Notes: a model not told the origin generated them from the sequence alone. Positions 26,384 through 35,637 are shown, counted from the first letter of the stretch. The stretch is 64,000 nt of DNA from Enterobacter sp. 10-1 (GCA_002270295.1 NISF01000007.1:286127-350126); one strand, 5' to 3'. Program-made: numbers and translations.

Positions 26384-26418
26384 GCCGCAGACAGCGGCCC
26401 CGCTCGTCCGGCGGGGCC
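26383..26418. terminator. Overlapping hairpins between converging genes
   Basis: GGCCGC-AGACA-GCGGCC (26383-26399) and GGCCCCGC-N7-GCGGGGCC (26396-26418) are both perfect and share four bases. They sit in the 41-bp gap between the yjiN stop and the end of the leftward PLP enzyme gene, so they probably serve both directions despite lacking long T-runs. Confidence 0.55.
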
Positions 26419-26424
26419 CTGCGG

Positions 26425-27615
26425 TTAGCCTATCCGGGTAAAGCCGGCCTCCAGATCGGCAATTAAATCGCCGACATCTTCCAGCCCGATATGCACCCTG
26501 ACCAGCGTCCCGCTGAAATCAACCTTGCCGGCGGGGCGAATGCCGTTCAGCTCCTCGGGCTGATTCGCCAGAATCAGCGACTCAAACCCGCCCCACGAGT
26601 AGGCCATGTGGAACAGCGAGAAGTTATCGAGAAATGCCGCCAGCAGCTCATCCGTCAGGCGCTTTTTCAGCACGAAGGAGAACAGACCGGAGCTGCCCGA
26701 AAAATCGCGCTGAAAATACTCATGCCCCGGGCATTCCGCTAAGGCCGGATGGTTCACCCGCGCCACCTCCGGCCTTGCCGACAGCCAGCGGGCAATGTGA
26801 ATACTGCTCTCTTCGTGCTGTTTCAGACGAACCGCCAGCGTACGCAGCCCGCGGCTGCCGTTATAAGCGGTATCGGCATCCAGCGTCTGCCCCATCAGAT
26901 AGGAGTTCTCCCGCAGACGATCCCAGCAGCGGGCGTTAGACACCGCCGTGCCCAGCATGGCGTCCGAATGGCCGATGGTGTATTTGGTCCCCGCCTGAAC
27001 GGAGATATCCACCCCGTAATCCAGCGCCTTAAACAGCACGCCCGCCGCCCAGGTGTTGTCGATCATGATGACGATCTGCGGATTCACGGCGCGGATCGCC
27101 TTCACCATCCCGGGAACGTCCTGCACTTCCATAGTGATCGAGCTGGGGGATTCGAGGAATACCACTTTGGTTTCCGGGCGAAGCAGCCCGACAATACCGG
27201 CGCCAATCAGCGGATCGTAATACGTGGTCTCTACCTTGAATTTGCTGAGGATCTTATTGCAAAAATCCTGCGTCGGCTCATAGGCCGCGCCGGTCATCAG
27301 GATATGGTCCCCGCTTTCGACAAAGGCCAGAATCGCGTTGGTTACCGCCGCCGCGCCGCAAGGATAGAGCGCACAGCCCGCTCCACCCTCCAGTTCGCTC
27401 ATCGCCTGCTGAAAAGCAAAATGGGTGTAGGTCCCGCGACGACCGTAGAACAGCTCGCCGTTGGCGCGATTGGCGGTGGCGAATTTTTTATCCTTCACCG
27501 TCTCAAACACCAGCGACGAAGCGCGCTGGATCACCGGGTTGACCGCCCCCTGGGTGTAGCGTTTGTCACGTCCGGCGATGATTAACTGCGTTTCGAGCTT
27601 GAGTGAATTTTTCAT
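26425..27615 (-). CDS. Cystathionine beta-lyase-like PLP enzyme (Cys/Met metabolism family)
   Basis: 396 residues. The PLP lysine is Lys211 ([15 protein letters not shown]) and Asp186 ([11 protein letters not shown]) contacts the cofactor nitrogen; [21 protein letters not shown] and the C-terminal [18 protein letters not shown] segment are MetC-type. It should cleave cystathionine or a related sulfur amino acid to homocysteine-type thiol, pyruvate and ammonia. It lies downstream of an amino-acid cation symporter gene on the same strand with a LysR gene divergent from that, suggesting a regulated uptake-and-lysis pair rather than the housekeeping metC. Confidence 0.85.
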   Translation of the reverse strand: MKNSLKLETQLIIAGRDKRYTQGAVNPVIQRASSLVFETVKDKKFATANRANGELFYGRRGTYTHFAFQQAMSELEGGAGCALYPCGAAAVTNAILAFVESGDHILMTGAAYEPTQDFCNKILSKFKVETTYYDPLIGAGIVGLLRPETKVVFLESPSSITMEVQDVPGMVKAIRAVNPQIVIMIDNTWAAGVLFKALDYGVDISVQAGTKYTIGHSDAMLGTAVSNARCWDRLRENSYLMGQTLDADTAYNGSRGLRTLAVRLKQHEESSIHIARWLSARPEVARVNHPALAECPGHEYFQRDFSGSSGLFSFVLKKRLTDELLAAFLDNFSLFHMAYSWGGFESLILANQPEELNGIRPAGKVDFSGTLVRVHIGLEDVGDLIADLEAGFTRIG

Positions 27616-27652
27616 AACCTCTCCTGTAACATCCTTTTATCGATGCGAAAAT

Positions 27653-28885
27653 TTATACGGTTGCGGCCCCAGGCTTCAGTTCAGCATGCCCCTGCTTTTT
27701 TCCGGCGAATCGCTCCACAATCTGCGCCGCGTTCAAGTCATGAATCACGTTTATCAGCGTGGCCGGGGCGTCGGTGATGGTGCCCAGCACCACCAGCATC
27801 GGGATCGCCTCCATCGGCAGACCGAGGGTGGTGACGATAAAGATTTCCCCAAGGAACGCGCCGCCCGGTATGCCGCCAACGATGATGGCGGAGAGCACGG
27901 CGATCAGCATCGTCAGGAAAAAGGTCTCGGTGGTGAACTCCATACCCAGCACCGAATAGATAAAAACGATCTTCAGCGCGGCAATCATCGCCACGCCGCC
28001 TTTATTCAGGTTGACCAGCAGCGGAATGGAAACATCGACGATTTCCGGGTTAATCCCCATCGCCTTACCCGCCCGCAGCGTCACCGGCAGCGTCCCGAGC
28101 GAGGAGCAGGTCCCCAGCGCGGTGGCCGACGGCTCTACCGCATGGCGCCAGAAGGCCTTCACCGCCGGCATGCCGCCGCCGATCCAGGAATAGAGAATGG
28201 AGCCGAAGATGAAGTAGACCAGCGTGGCGACCATAAACAGGCCAATGGCGCGGGCAAAAGTCAGCAGCAGCGCGGAGTCCTGGCTGGCCATCGTTGCGGC
28301 GAAGTAGCAGCCAAGGCCAAGCGGGGCGACTTTCATCACGATCGAGACGATCTTCATGATCACGGTATTGGCATCTTCCAGCAGCGAGGCTATTCGTTTG
28401 CCCGCCAGTTCCGATTGCCCAATGGCGATCCCGGCGATAATGGCCATCACGATCAGCGCCAGAATATTGGACTTAGAGAACAGCCCGATAAAATCGCTGG
28501 TGGTGATCATGCTGACAAAATCCATCTTGCCGCTGCCCGCCTGCACCGACTGCGAGAGATCGATAGTCACGCCCTGCGCCGGATTGAACCATAATGCGAG
28601 GGCGACGATGCCGGCGGCCGGAATAAAGGCCATAGCGATCGAAACAATAAAGATAATCGCCATAATACGCCCCAGCCTTTTCAGGTCAGTCATTCTGGCG
28701 ATAGACGACATCACGCTGATTCCCACCAGCGGAACGATAATCATAAATAACAGGTTGAGAAATATCTGTCCGATTGGCTGCAGCGTACTGGCGAAGCCCG
28801 GAGCATAAATACCGACCAGGCCGCCAATCGCCAGCGCGCTTAATAAAACAAGAGAGGATTTGTAGGGTTCGAGTCGTGACCACAT
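27653..28885 (-). CDS. Dicarboxylate/amino acid:cation symporter (DAACS family)
   Basis: 410 residues with eight or so hydrophobic helices and two re-entrant motifs. IGQIFLNLLFMIIVPLVGIS, the serine-rich loop AVEPSATALGTCSSLGTLPV and NKGGVAMIAALKIVFIYS are the Glt/SstT family hairpin and substrate-binding segments. It imports a small amino acid or dicarboxylate with sodium or protons. The order (LysR divergent, transporter, lyase) suggests a sulfur-containing amino acid substrate; this is inference. The gap to the lyase gene is 37 bases. Confidence 0.86.
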   Translation of the reverse strand: MWSRLEPYKSSLVLLSALAIGGLVGIYAPGFASTLQPIGQIFLNLLFMIIVPLVGISVMSSIARMTDLKRLGRIMAIIFIVSIAMAFIPAAGIVALALWFNPAQGVTIDLSQSVQAGSGKMDFVSMITTSDFIGLFSKSNILALIVMAIIAGIAIGQSELAGKRIASLLEDANTVIMKIVSIVMKVAPLGLGCYFAATMASQDSALLLTFARAIGLFMVATLVYFIFGSILYSWIGGGMPAVKAFWRHAVEPSATALGTCSSLGTLPVTLRAGKAMGINPEIVDVSIPLLVNLNKGGVAMIAALKIVFIYSVLGMEFTTETFFLTMLIAVLSAIIVGGIPGGAFLGEIFIVTTLGLPMEAIPMLVVLGTITDAPATLINVIHDLNAAQIVERFAGKKQGHAELKPGAATV

Positions 28886-29108
28886 AATGGGTACCTTTTA
28901 ATTAAAATTATATTAAATGAGATAAAATTCACAATTCGATGACTTCTGGCCGCGTCTCATTTTATTTTGTGACGCAACTCACTAAGTTGTTATTATTTCA
29001 TTTTGCCAGCAAGTAATTTCCTGTGATTCAATAGTTGCATGTTTCAAATGCGAATGTAACGGCCCATTCGTACCGTTTTTGCAAATCACTTGTGAATTAA
29101 AGGAAACA

Positions 29109-30035
29109 ATGAGCGCGCCAGTTTCATTAAAACATCTGGAGTTTTTTATCAAAATCGTCGACTGCGGGGGATTATCGGAAGCCGCAGCCCAGCTCAACGT
29201 CTCACCCTCTGCGGTCAGTAAAAGCCTCGCCGCGATGGAGGATACGCTGGGTACAACCTTAATTAAGCGCACCACCCGCAGTATTACCCTGACCGATGCC
29301 GGGCAATATCTATTTAATCGCGCCAATAAATTACTAAAAGAGTTTGATGACACCCTAAATACCACCTCAGGCTATTATCACAGCCCGCAGGGTGAATTAC
29401 GCATTACCTGCTCAATTGCCTTTGGCTACTCCCGACTGGTCAACCTGGTGGATAAATATCGCAACCAGTACCCGGACGTGAATCTTTATATCGATTTAAA
29501 CGATAATTTCGTTAACCTGAATGAAACCGATTTCGATATCGCGCTGCGTATTTCCGCCGCGCCGCCGCAAAACTACGCGATGCGCAAACTGGTATCGATT
29601 CGCTGGGCATACTGCGCTTCACCGGGATATCTCGCTAAAAAGGGCATGCCCGTGCGGCGCAGCGATCTGGTGAATCACGACTGCCTGGTCTATCCCGGCC
29701 TGACGCCGGCGATCAGGGTCGCAGACGAGCAGGACCGTCTGCATCAGTTGAAGCTGCATATGCCCATCCAGGCCAACAGCAGCCTGGTGCTGTTGAAATC
29801 GGTATTAGAAGATCAGGGCGTGGCCTATCTGCCCACCTATTTAATCGGCGATCATATTCGCAAAGAAGAGATCACGCCGCTGATCCTCGACGGCACGATC
29901 GCCTGTGAAACGCATGCGCTGTATGCGCTCTATTTTCCCAGCAAATACAGCAATCCTAAGGTACGATCGTTTATCGACTTTCTGGTGACAGAGTTAGGCC
30001 CGTTACCGGCCTGGGATAGCTGGATCCCCAGCTGA
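29109..30035 (+). CDS. LysR-family transcriptional regulator
   Basis: 308 residues from MSAPVSLKHLEFFIKIVDCG, with AAAGGAAAC upstream; the frame is open from 29079. The winged helix is LSEAAAQLNVSPSAVSKSLAAMED, and an effector-binding domain follows. The gene is divergent from the symporter/lyase pair across a 223-bp AT-rich gap, the classical arrangement for control of that pair. Confidence 0.87.
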   Translation: MSAPVSLKHLEFFIKIVDCGGLSEAAAQLNVSPSAVSKSLAAMEDTLGTTLIKRTTRSITLTDAGQYLFNRANKLLKEFDDTLNTTSGYYHSPQGELRITCSIAFGYSRLVNLVDKYRNQYPDVNLYIDLNDNFVNLNETDFDIALRISAAPPQNYAMRKLVSIRWAYCASPGYLAKKGMPVRRSDLVNHDCLVYPGLTPAIRVADEQDRLHQLKLHMPIQANSSLVLLKSVLEDQGVAYLPTYLIGDHIRKEEITPLILDGTIACETHALYALYFPSKYSNPKVRSFIDFLVTELGPLPAWDSWIPS

Positions 30036-30073
30036 GTTTGCCGTCAATCCAGAGCACTTTTTAAGGAGTAAAA

Positions 30074-30313
30074 ATGGCTGAAATTAACCTGACCCCCGGC
30101 GAGCGCGAGCAGCTTCGCGAAAAGCTATGTACCTACTGCGAAAGAAATTTTGACCTTGAGCTTGAGCAGTTCGATGCCGAGTTCTTCGTTGATTTTATCG
30201 CCGAACAGCTGGGGCCCCTGTTTTATAACGCCGGGATTGAGGAAGCTATTCGCACCCACGTGGCCTACAGCGAGCGGATCCAGGAAGAGATGGATGCGAA
30301 GAAAGTGTTCTGA
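30074..30313 (+). CDS. DUF2164 family protein
   Basis: 79 residues, acidic and mostly helical: LTPGEREQLREKLCTYCERNF, FDAEFFVDFIAEQLGPLFYN and AGIEEAIRTHVAYSERIQE match the DUF2164 family at its usual length. Function unknown. TTAAGGAGTAAAA gives a strong ribosome site. It lies 38 bases after the LysR gene and 109 bases before yjiM; whether it belongs to either unit is unclear. Confidence 0.85.
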   Translation: MAEINLTPGEREQLREKLCTYCERNFDLELEQFDAEFFVDFIAEQLGPLFYNAGIEEAIRTHVAYSERIQEEMDAKKVF

Positions 30314-30422
30314 TTGCGCCCCGCAATATGTCGCTATCGGCGGGAGATCAATAAACACACACTATTGACATGGTTATAATGCGGGCTCTTTCATTATCTC
30401 CCGTGTACGGGGAAGGAAAACC

Positions 30423-31574
30423 ATGTCGCTGATTACCGATCTACCCGCCATTTTTGACCAGTTCTCCGAGGCCCGCCAGAAGGGCTTTCTCACGGTGATG
30501 GACCTGAAAGAGCAAAATATCCCCCAGGTCGGAACCTACTGCACCTTTATGCCGCAGGAGATCCCGATGGCGGCAGGCGCGGTGGTCGTCTCGCTGTGTT
30601 CAACCTCCGATGAAACCATCGAAGAGGCGGAAAAAGACCTGCCGCGCAACCTCTGCCCGCTCATTAAAAGCAGCTACGGGTTTGGCAAAACGGATAAATG
30701 CCCCTACTTCTATTTTTCCGACCTGGTGGTGGGTGAAACCACCTGCGACGGCAAAAAGAAAATGTATGAATACATGGCCGAATTCAAGCCGGTTCACGTG
30801 ATGCAGCTGCCGAACAGCGCCAGCGACGATGCTTCCCGCGCGCTGTGGAAAACCGAGATCCTGCGCCTGCAGCGGGTGATCGAAGCCCGCTTTGGCCACA
30901 AAATCACCGAAGCCGCGCTGCGCGACGCCGTTCGCCTCAAGAACCGCGAGCGGCGGGCGCTGGCGAACTTCTATCGCGTCGGGCAGCTCAATCCTCCCGC
31001 GCTCAGCGGCAGCGATATCCTGAAAGTGGTGTACGGCGCGACCTTCCGCTTTGATAAAGCCGCGCTAAGCGACGAGCTCAACGCGATGGCCGATCGCGTG
31101 CGCCAGCAGTGGCAGGATGGCCAGCGGCTGGCGGCTCGCCCGCGCATTCTGATCACCGGCTGCCCGATTGGCGGCGCGGCGGAAAAAGTCGTGCGCGCCA
31201 TTGAAGAGAACGGCGGCTGGGTGGTGGGCTTTGAAAACTGCACCGGCGCCAAGGCGACCGAGCGCTGCGTGGAGGAGACGGGCGACGTCTACGATGCGCT
31301 GACCGATAAGTATCTCGCCATCGGCTGCTCGTGCATCTCGCCAAACGACCAGCGCTTAGCCCTGCTTAGCCAGATGGTTGACGAGTATCAGGCCGACGGC
31401 GTGGTGGATGTCATCCTGCAGGCCTGTCATACCTATGCGGTTGAATCAATGGCGATTAAGCGCCACGTTCGCCAGCGGCATAACCTCCCCTACATCGCGA
31501 TTGAGACCGACTATTCGACGGCGGACATCGGCCAGCTCAGCACCCGCGTCGCGGCCTTTATTGAAATGCTGTAA
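30423..31574 (+). CDS. yjiM: YjiM, double-cubane-cluster-type reductase of the 2-hydroxyacyl-CoA dehydratase family
   Basis: 383 residues of the HgdB/HgdC family, known in E. coli as YjiM. Conserved cysteines occur in two domains: GTYCTFMPQEIP, RNLCPLIKSSYG, TDKCPYFYFSD and GETTCDGKKKM in the first half, and ITGCPIGG, ENCTGAK, AIGCSCISP and LQACHTY in the second. The family holds an iron-sulfur cluster and is reduced by an ATP-driven activator, here YjiL ten bases downstream. Double-cubane cluster proteins of this group carry out low-potential reductions. No CoA ligase or transferase is nearby, which argues against an acyl-CoA dehydratase pathway. Confidence 0.88.
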   Translation: MSLITDLPAIFDQFSEARQKGFLTVMDLKEQNIPQVGTYCTFMPQEIPMAAGAVVVSLCSTSDETIEEAEKDLPRNLCPLIKSSYGFGKTDKCPYFYFSDLVVGETTCDGKKKMYEYMAEFKPVHVMQLPNSASDDASRALWKTEILRLQRVIEARFGHKITEAALRDAVRLKNRERRALANFYRVGQLNPPALSGSDILKVVYGATFRFDKAALSDELNAMADRVRQQWQDGQRLAARPRILITGCPIGGAAEKVVRAIEENGGWVVGFENCTGAKATERCVEETGDVYDALTDKYLAIGCSCISPNDQRLALLSQMVDEYQADGVVDVILQACHTYAVESMAIKRHVRQRHNLPYIAIETDYSTADIGQLSTRVAAFIEML

Positions 31575-31583
31575 GGAGCGCGC

Positions 31584-32351
31584 GTGACTTTTACGGTAGG
31601 CATTGATTCCGGCTCCACCGCCACGAAAGGCATCCTGCTGAAAGAGGGCGTTATCCAGCGACGTTTTCTCTGCCCGACGCCCTTTCGCCCCGCCGACGCC
31701 ATCAACGAGGCGTGGCAAACCCTCAGCGCCGGCCTTGCCGAGCGGCCATTTTTAACCTTAACCGGCTACGGCCGCCAGCTGGTGGATTTTGCCGATAAGC
31801 AGGTGACGGAGATCTCCTGCCACGGTCTCGGCGCGCGTCTTCTGGCGCCCGCCACCCGCATGGTTATCGATATTGGCGGTCAGGATAGCAAGGTTATCCA
31901 GCTCGACGACGACGGTAATCTCACCGACTTCCTGATGAACGATAAATGCGCGGCGGGAACCGGGCGCTTTCTGGAGGTTATCTCGCGCACCCTCGGCGCC
32001 AGCGTCGGGGAGCTGGATAGCCTCACCGAAGGCGTCGAACCGCATGCAATCACCAGTATGTGCACGGTATTTGCCGAATCCGAAGTGATTAGCCTGCGCT
32101 CGGCGGGCGTCGCGCCGGAAGCGATTCTGGCCGGCGTGATCAACGCCATGGCCCGCCGCAGCGCCAACTTTATCGCCCGTCTTTCAGCCCAGGGGCCGCT
32201 GCTGTTTACCGGCGGCGTCAGCCGCTGCACGGCCTTTGCGCGCATGCTCGAAGGCCACGCTGGGATCGCGGTGCACACCCATCCTGATGCCCAGTTTGCC
32301 GGCGCGGTTGGCGCGGCGCTGATTGGCCTGCGTCAGAGGCGCCGCGAATGA
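31584..32351 (+). CDS. yjiL: YjiL, ATP-dependent activator (BadF/BadG/BcrA family) of YjiM
   Basis: 255 residues. The ASKHA ATPase fold shows GIDSGSTATKGILLKEG at the start and DIGGQDSKVIQLDDDG, with LLFTGGVSRC near the end. The two cysteines that bridge a [4Fe-4S] cluster in the homodimer are in MNDKCAAGTGRFLEV and SMCTVFAESE. It transfers an electron to YjiM with ATP hydrolysis. The stop overlaps the next start by four bases. Confidence 0.9.
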   Translation: MTFTVGIDSGSTATKGILLKEGVIQRRFLCPTPFRPADAINEAWQTLSAGLAERPFLTLTGYGRQLVDFADKQVTEISCHGLGARLLAPATRMVIDIGGQDSKVIQLDDDGNLTDFLMNDKCAAGTGRFLEVISRTLGASVGELDSLTEGVEPHAITSMCTVFAESEVISLRSAGVAPEAILAGVINAMARRSANFIARLSAQGPLLFTGGVSRCTAFARMLEGHAGIAVHTHPDAQFAGAVGAALIGLRQRRRE

Positions 32352-32596
32352 CGGAGTATCTGTTTTTATTTCACTCGACGCCGGGCGTCGTGCGTACCCG
32401 CAAGGCCCTGCAGGCGGCGGGGATCGCCTTCCAGGTGAAAGATATTCCGCGCCAGCTGCGCGGCGGCTGCGGCCTGTGCATCTATCTCAGCTGCCTGCCG
32501 GGAGAGGAGCAGCGGTGGGTTATTCCCGGCGCCACGGAGGCGATTTATCGCTACGTTGCCGCAGAGTGGCGCTGTATCGCCACCTTTCCGGCCTGA
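32348..32596 (+). CDS. DUF3343 family protein (putative Se/S carrier-like)
   Basis: 82 residues starting MTEYLFLFHSTPGVVRTRKA. The central RGGCGLCIYLSCLPGEE carries three cysteines, two of them in a CxxC pair, at the position expected for a thiol carrier. DUF3343 is described in the family name as a putative selenium/sulfur carrier-like protein. The four-base overlap with yjiL suggests it works with YjiM/YjiL, a link that points to sulfur or selenium chemistry. Confidence 0.8.
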   Translation: MTEYLFLFHSTPGVVRTRKALQAAGIAFQVKDIPRQLRGGCGLCIYLSCLPGEEQRWVIPGATEAIYRYVAAEWRCIATFPA

Positions 32597-32598
32597 TC

Positions 32599-33663
32599 CT
32601 ATTCGGTAATAACGAACCGCGTCGGCGCAAAGCAGTTCAGGATGCGGTGGACGAGAAACACCAGCGTCAGCGTGACGATAAGCGAGATCGTGACCGAGCT
32701 AATACGGTACAGATCGCTGAAGATCAGATCCTGATCCGGATGCAGGTTCTGACCAAACATAATGCCGATGGTGGTGATGCTGGCGAAGCCCACGCCGGCC
32801 CCCACTTTCTCCATCACGTGGAGGCGCGCGCTAAAGGCCAGGCCGAGCGCAATCAGCGGCATCATCAGCACCATATGGTTGCTGAAATCATAAATAAGCA
32901 GCTGCACCACCAGAATATAGAGACAGGCCAGCACCACGCCCACCACCCGCCAGATGGAGCTGATCACCGCGCCGCGGTAGTGCATCGGGAAGAGGATCAG
33001 GATCCCGGCCATCAGCGCTGACAGGGAATCGCTCAGATCGCAGATCTGGAAAACCACGAAAATCATTGTCGCGACGGTGCCGGAAAGCAGAGATTCATGG
33101 CGAATGCGGGCGGCATCCTTCTCAATCCGCGGCGGCGGCCGGCGCGGCTCAACGTCCGGGATCAGATAGTTCAGCAGCGCGCTGAGGGCCACCGCCATCA
33201 CGCAGGCTTCGAGATTGGAAAACATCAGCGTATGCCAGTTGCTGGTGGGATAGCTCATAAAGTTGAGCATCGTGCTTTGACAGACCACCCCCATCGAGCC
33301 CAGCAGAAACAGCGGCCCCTGACTCATAAAGCGAAAACGCATCACGTAGAGGCCGAAGACCACCAGCGTCATAATCACCGGCCACTGCGACAGATAGCCG
33401 ACGATCAGCACCATTTCAACGCAGTTTACCGCCGCACTGAACAGAAACTGCCGCGCGACGTGGCGGTTAAACACCGGCACCAGCGACAGCAGCATCAGCG
33501 GATAGACCACAAAGAAGACCCCGTACTGCACGTCGTAGAAGGTCGAAATGCTCAGGGCGATAGTCCCGGCGACGGCGATGCGCAGCGTCTGGCGAAAATC
33601 ATTCGCCGTATAGACAATATTGTCGTGCGGCGTAAAAACCCGGGCCAGCGTATTAATAGACAT
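32599..33663 (-). CDS. DUF2955 family membrane protein (FUSC-like efflux component)
   Basis: 354 residues with two blocks of four to five hydrophobic helices separated by a hydrophilic loop rich in basic and acidic residues (EPRRPPPRIEKDAARIRHES, residues 174-193). This is the organisation of aromatic-acid exporter/FUSC proteins such as AaeB halves. It overlaps the upstream HlyD gene by eleven bases and is the last gene of a leftward MarR-HlyD-DUF2955 operon. It is probably the pump of a drug or aromatic-acid efflux system. Confidence 0.83.
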   Translation of the reverse strand: MSINTLARVFTPHDNIVYTANDFRQTLRIAVAGTIALSISTFYDVQYGVFFVVYPLMLLSLVPVFNRHVARQFLFSAAVNCVEMVLIVGYLSQWPVIMTLVVFGLYVMRFRFMSQGPLFLLGSMGVVCQSTMLNFMSYPTSNWHTLMFSNLEACVMAVALSALLNYLIPDVEPRRPPPRIEKDAARIRHESLLSGTVATMIFVVFQICDLSDSLSALMAGILILFPMHYRGAVISSIWRVVGVVLACLYILVVQLLIYDFSNHMVLMMPLIALGLAFSARLHVMEKVGAGVGFASITTIGIMFGQNLHPDQDLIFSDLYRISSVTISLIVTLTLVFLVHRILNCFAPTRFVITE

Positions 33664-34720
33664 AGTGCAGCAGGCTCACCAGATGGATCTGCACGCCGGC
33701 AAAGGTGCGGGCAAACGGACCGTCGCTGTTGTACAGCTGTACCGTGGCGCGGGCGCCGGTCGGCAGCGGTTTGTCCAGCGGCTCATCAAGCGCGACGTGA
33801 ATACGCATCCGCTGGGCGTCACGCACCCAGCGCGTGGACTGCTCCGGCTGCGACAGCTGGCCGTTTACCTGCTCCTGGCCGGCCAAAATCCCGGCGTCGC
33901 TGCTGGTGACGTGCGCCGGATAAACTTTACCTGGCAGCGCATCAAAGACCACCGCGGCGTCGGTGTTCACGCCGGTATGGCGCAGGCTCTTTTCGCGAAA
34001 ATCGGCGACGATATCCGTATGGTTGCTCACCAGCGCCAGCAGCGGCGTGGCGGCGGTGGCATACAGGCCGGGGCTAAGCTGGAGGTTGCTGACCATGCCG
34101 TCGGTTTCGGCATAGATCCGGCTCCAGGCGAGGTTCAGCTGCGCCTCTTCCAGGGCGTTGCGGTATTTTTGCAGCGTGACGTTACGCGCATCATCGCGCT
34201 CCCCGCGCTGGATCAGCAGATTCTGGATGCTGGCGTTGAGCGCGCTAACCGACTGCTCGCTGGTCTGCCAGGTGGTGCGCACCTTATCCAGATCCGACTG
34301 CGAGACGCTCTGCATCGTACTCAGGCGCTGATAGCGATCGAGAGTGACTTTGTCGTTACGGGCGGTGAACTGCGCGGTGCGCAGGTTAGCGCGAGCGGCG
34401 GCGATCTGCGCGTCCAGCTGCTGGTTGCTCAGCTTCGCCTGCTCAAAGGCGATTTGCGCCGCCTGCACTTTATTGGTAAACGGCGTCGGGTCCAGCTCGT
34501 AGAGCAGATCCCCTTTCTTCACCTGGCTGTTGTTGTGCACATAGACCTGTGCGACATAGCCGGAAACGCGCGGCGATACCGGCGTCACCACGCGCATCAC
34601 CGTGGAGTCCGGCGTGAGCGGGATCCAGATATCGGCAACGATAAACCAGGCGAAGATCGCCAGGAAAGCGGCAATACTCACCCTTACCCAGCGGGCAAAT
34701 TTTTGTTCTGGCGTCATCAT
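33653..34720 (-). CDS. HlyD family secretion protein (EmrA-type membrane fusion protein)
   Basis: 355 residues. An N-terminal helix at residues 11-32 (VSIAAFLAIFAWFIVADIWI) anchors it in the inner membrane. A biotinyl-lipoyl-like fold (VTPVSPRVSGYVAQVYVHNN; VKKGDLLYELDPTPF), a coiled-coil hairpin (residues about 85-200) and a beta-barrel follow. It pairs with the DUF2955 protein to form a transenvelope pump. Six bases separate it from the MarR gene. Confidence 0.87.
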   Translation of the reverse strand: MMTPEQKFARWVRVSIAAFLAIFAWFIVADIWIPLTPDSTVMRVVTPVSPRVSGYVAQVYVHNNSQVKKGDLLYELDPTPFTNKVQAAQIAFEQAKLSNQQLDAQIAAARANLRTAQFTARNDKVTLDRYQRLSTMQSVSQSDLDKVRTTWQTSEQSVSALNASIQNLLIQRGERDDARNVTLQKYRNALEEAQLNLAWSRIYAETDGMVSNLQLSPGLYATAATPLLALVSNHTDIVADFREKSLRHTGVNTDAAVVFDALPGKVYPAHVTSSDAGILAGQEQVNGQLSQPEQSTRWVRDAQRMRIHVALDEPLDKPLPTGARATVQLYNSDGPFARTFAGVQIHLVSLLHYVY

Positions 34721-34726
34721 AGTTTT

Positions 34727-35191
34727 TTAGATCTTGTTATCTTCTTCGCGGATTGTCCGCAAATTGCAGGCGATTTGATTTAAGGTGGCGCTGAAGGTGG
34801 CGAGCTCTGCTTCCGGGATGGTCCGGGTGACGCGGGTTTGATAAGTTTCAATCACGTGGTTCAGCTCCTCCAGTTTCGACAGGCCTTCCGCCGTCAGCGT
34901 CAGCAGGCGTATGCGTTTGTCATATGGCGATGTGGAACGCAGCAGATAGCCCTGCTTTTCCAGCTGAGTGAGGGTGCGCATCAGCGGCGGCAGTTCAATA
35001 CCCTGCACCTCCGCCAGTTCGCTAACCGAGACGTTGTCCCCCAGCTGATGCAGCTGCATCAGCACCGTCCAGCTTGACTGGGTCATACCGGTATCGTTGA
35101 TGGCGGCGTCGATCGTCGCGCGCCACTGGCGTACCACCATCGCCATCCGCATCCCCATCGGACGGCGGGCAAACAGTTCGTCTTCGGTCAT
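34727..35191 (-). CDS. MarR-family transcriptional regulator
   Basis: 154 residues with the winged-helix segments MTQSSWTVLMQLHQLGDNVS, VSELAEVQGIELPPLMRTL and EKQGYLLRSTSPYDKRIRLL. It is the first gene of the efflux operon and most likely its repressor. GAGGAAAGAAAG precedes the ATG. A 12-bp palindrome at 35429 and a long nested inverted repeat at 35244 lie upstream. Confidence 0.87.
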   Translation of the reverse strand: MTEDELFARRPMGMRMAMVVRQWRATIDAAINDTGMTQSSWTVLMQLHQLGDNVSVSELAEVQGIELPPLMRTLTQLEKQGYLLRSTSPYDKRIRLLTLTAEGLSKLEELNHVIETYQTRVTRTIPEAELATFSATLNQIACNLRTIREEDNKI

Positions 35192-35243
35192 CTTTCTTTC
35201 CTCATGTAGAACCTATCCCACCAGGCGTTATCGGCGCGGGCAG

Positions 35244-35342
35244 TTTGAACGCGGACAGCGCGGAGAAACCGGAACGTACAGATAGTACGTGAGGATTGAC
35301 TCGCTACGCTCACCCTCCGGGCCGCGCTGAAGGGCGTTCAAA
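35244..35342. repeat. Nested palindromic intergenic element, 99 bp
   Basis: The outer arms TTTGAACGC (35244-35252) and GCGTTCAAA (35334-35342) are perfect; CAGCGCGG and CCGCGCTG continue the stem after a small bulge. Inside lies a second inverted repeat, ACGTAC-AGATA-GTACGT (35274-35290). The size and organisation resemble enterobacterial intergenic repeats, but the core is not ERIC. Confidence 0.6.
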
Positions 35343-35428
35343 AGACTTTCGTATTTTGTCGAGCGCTGCCCAGGTTCAAAATGACAGGCAAAATAGCCCT
35401 GGTGGCCTGGCTGTGAGGAAAATAATAC

Positions 35429-35440
35429 TTATCATGATAA
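35429..35440. promoter_or_regulatory. Candidate MarR-family operator
   Basis: TTATCATGATAA is a perfect 12-bp palindrome in AT-rich DNA 238 bases upstream of the MarR gene. Its distance from the start is long and the palindromic repeat lies between, so assignment is tentative. Confidence 0.35.
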
Positions 35441-35637
35441 CTATCAAGAAACGAAGGGTGAAGAAGCATTAATTGATAAATACGGTGAATGTAATAATCC
35501 CGAGGGACGCCAGCTACCCGGTCGCGCCGGGCCTGGCGAACTGCTGGCCCGAACGGGCACGACTCGCAGCCTGCGGAGGTGCAGGCCGGGAGCCCGAACA
35601 GAACGTTTATGCCGCAGTCCGGGGAAAAGCGCATTTT

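Larger units (their letters stand above)
35192..35637. other. 446-bp intergenic region between MarR gene and yjiS
   Basis: No protein gene is convincing here. It contains the nested inverted repeat 35244-35342, a 12-bp palindrome at 35429, and a GC-rich stretch 35510-35610 with a near-repeat of CCGGGCCTGGCGA- and GGCCCGAACGGGC-type palindromes just after the yjiS stop, which probably ends yjiS transcription. Confidence 0.5.
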
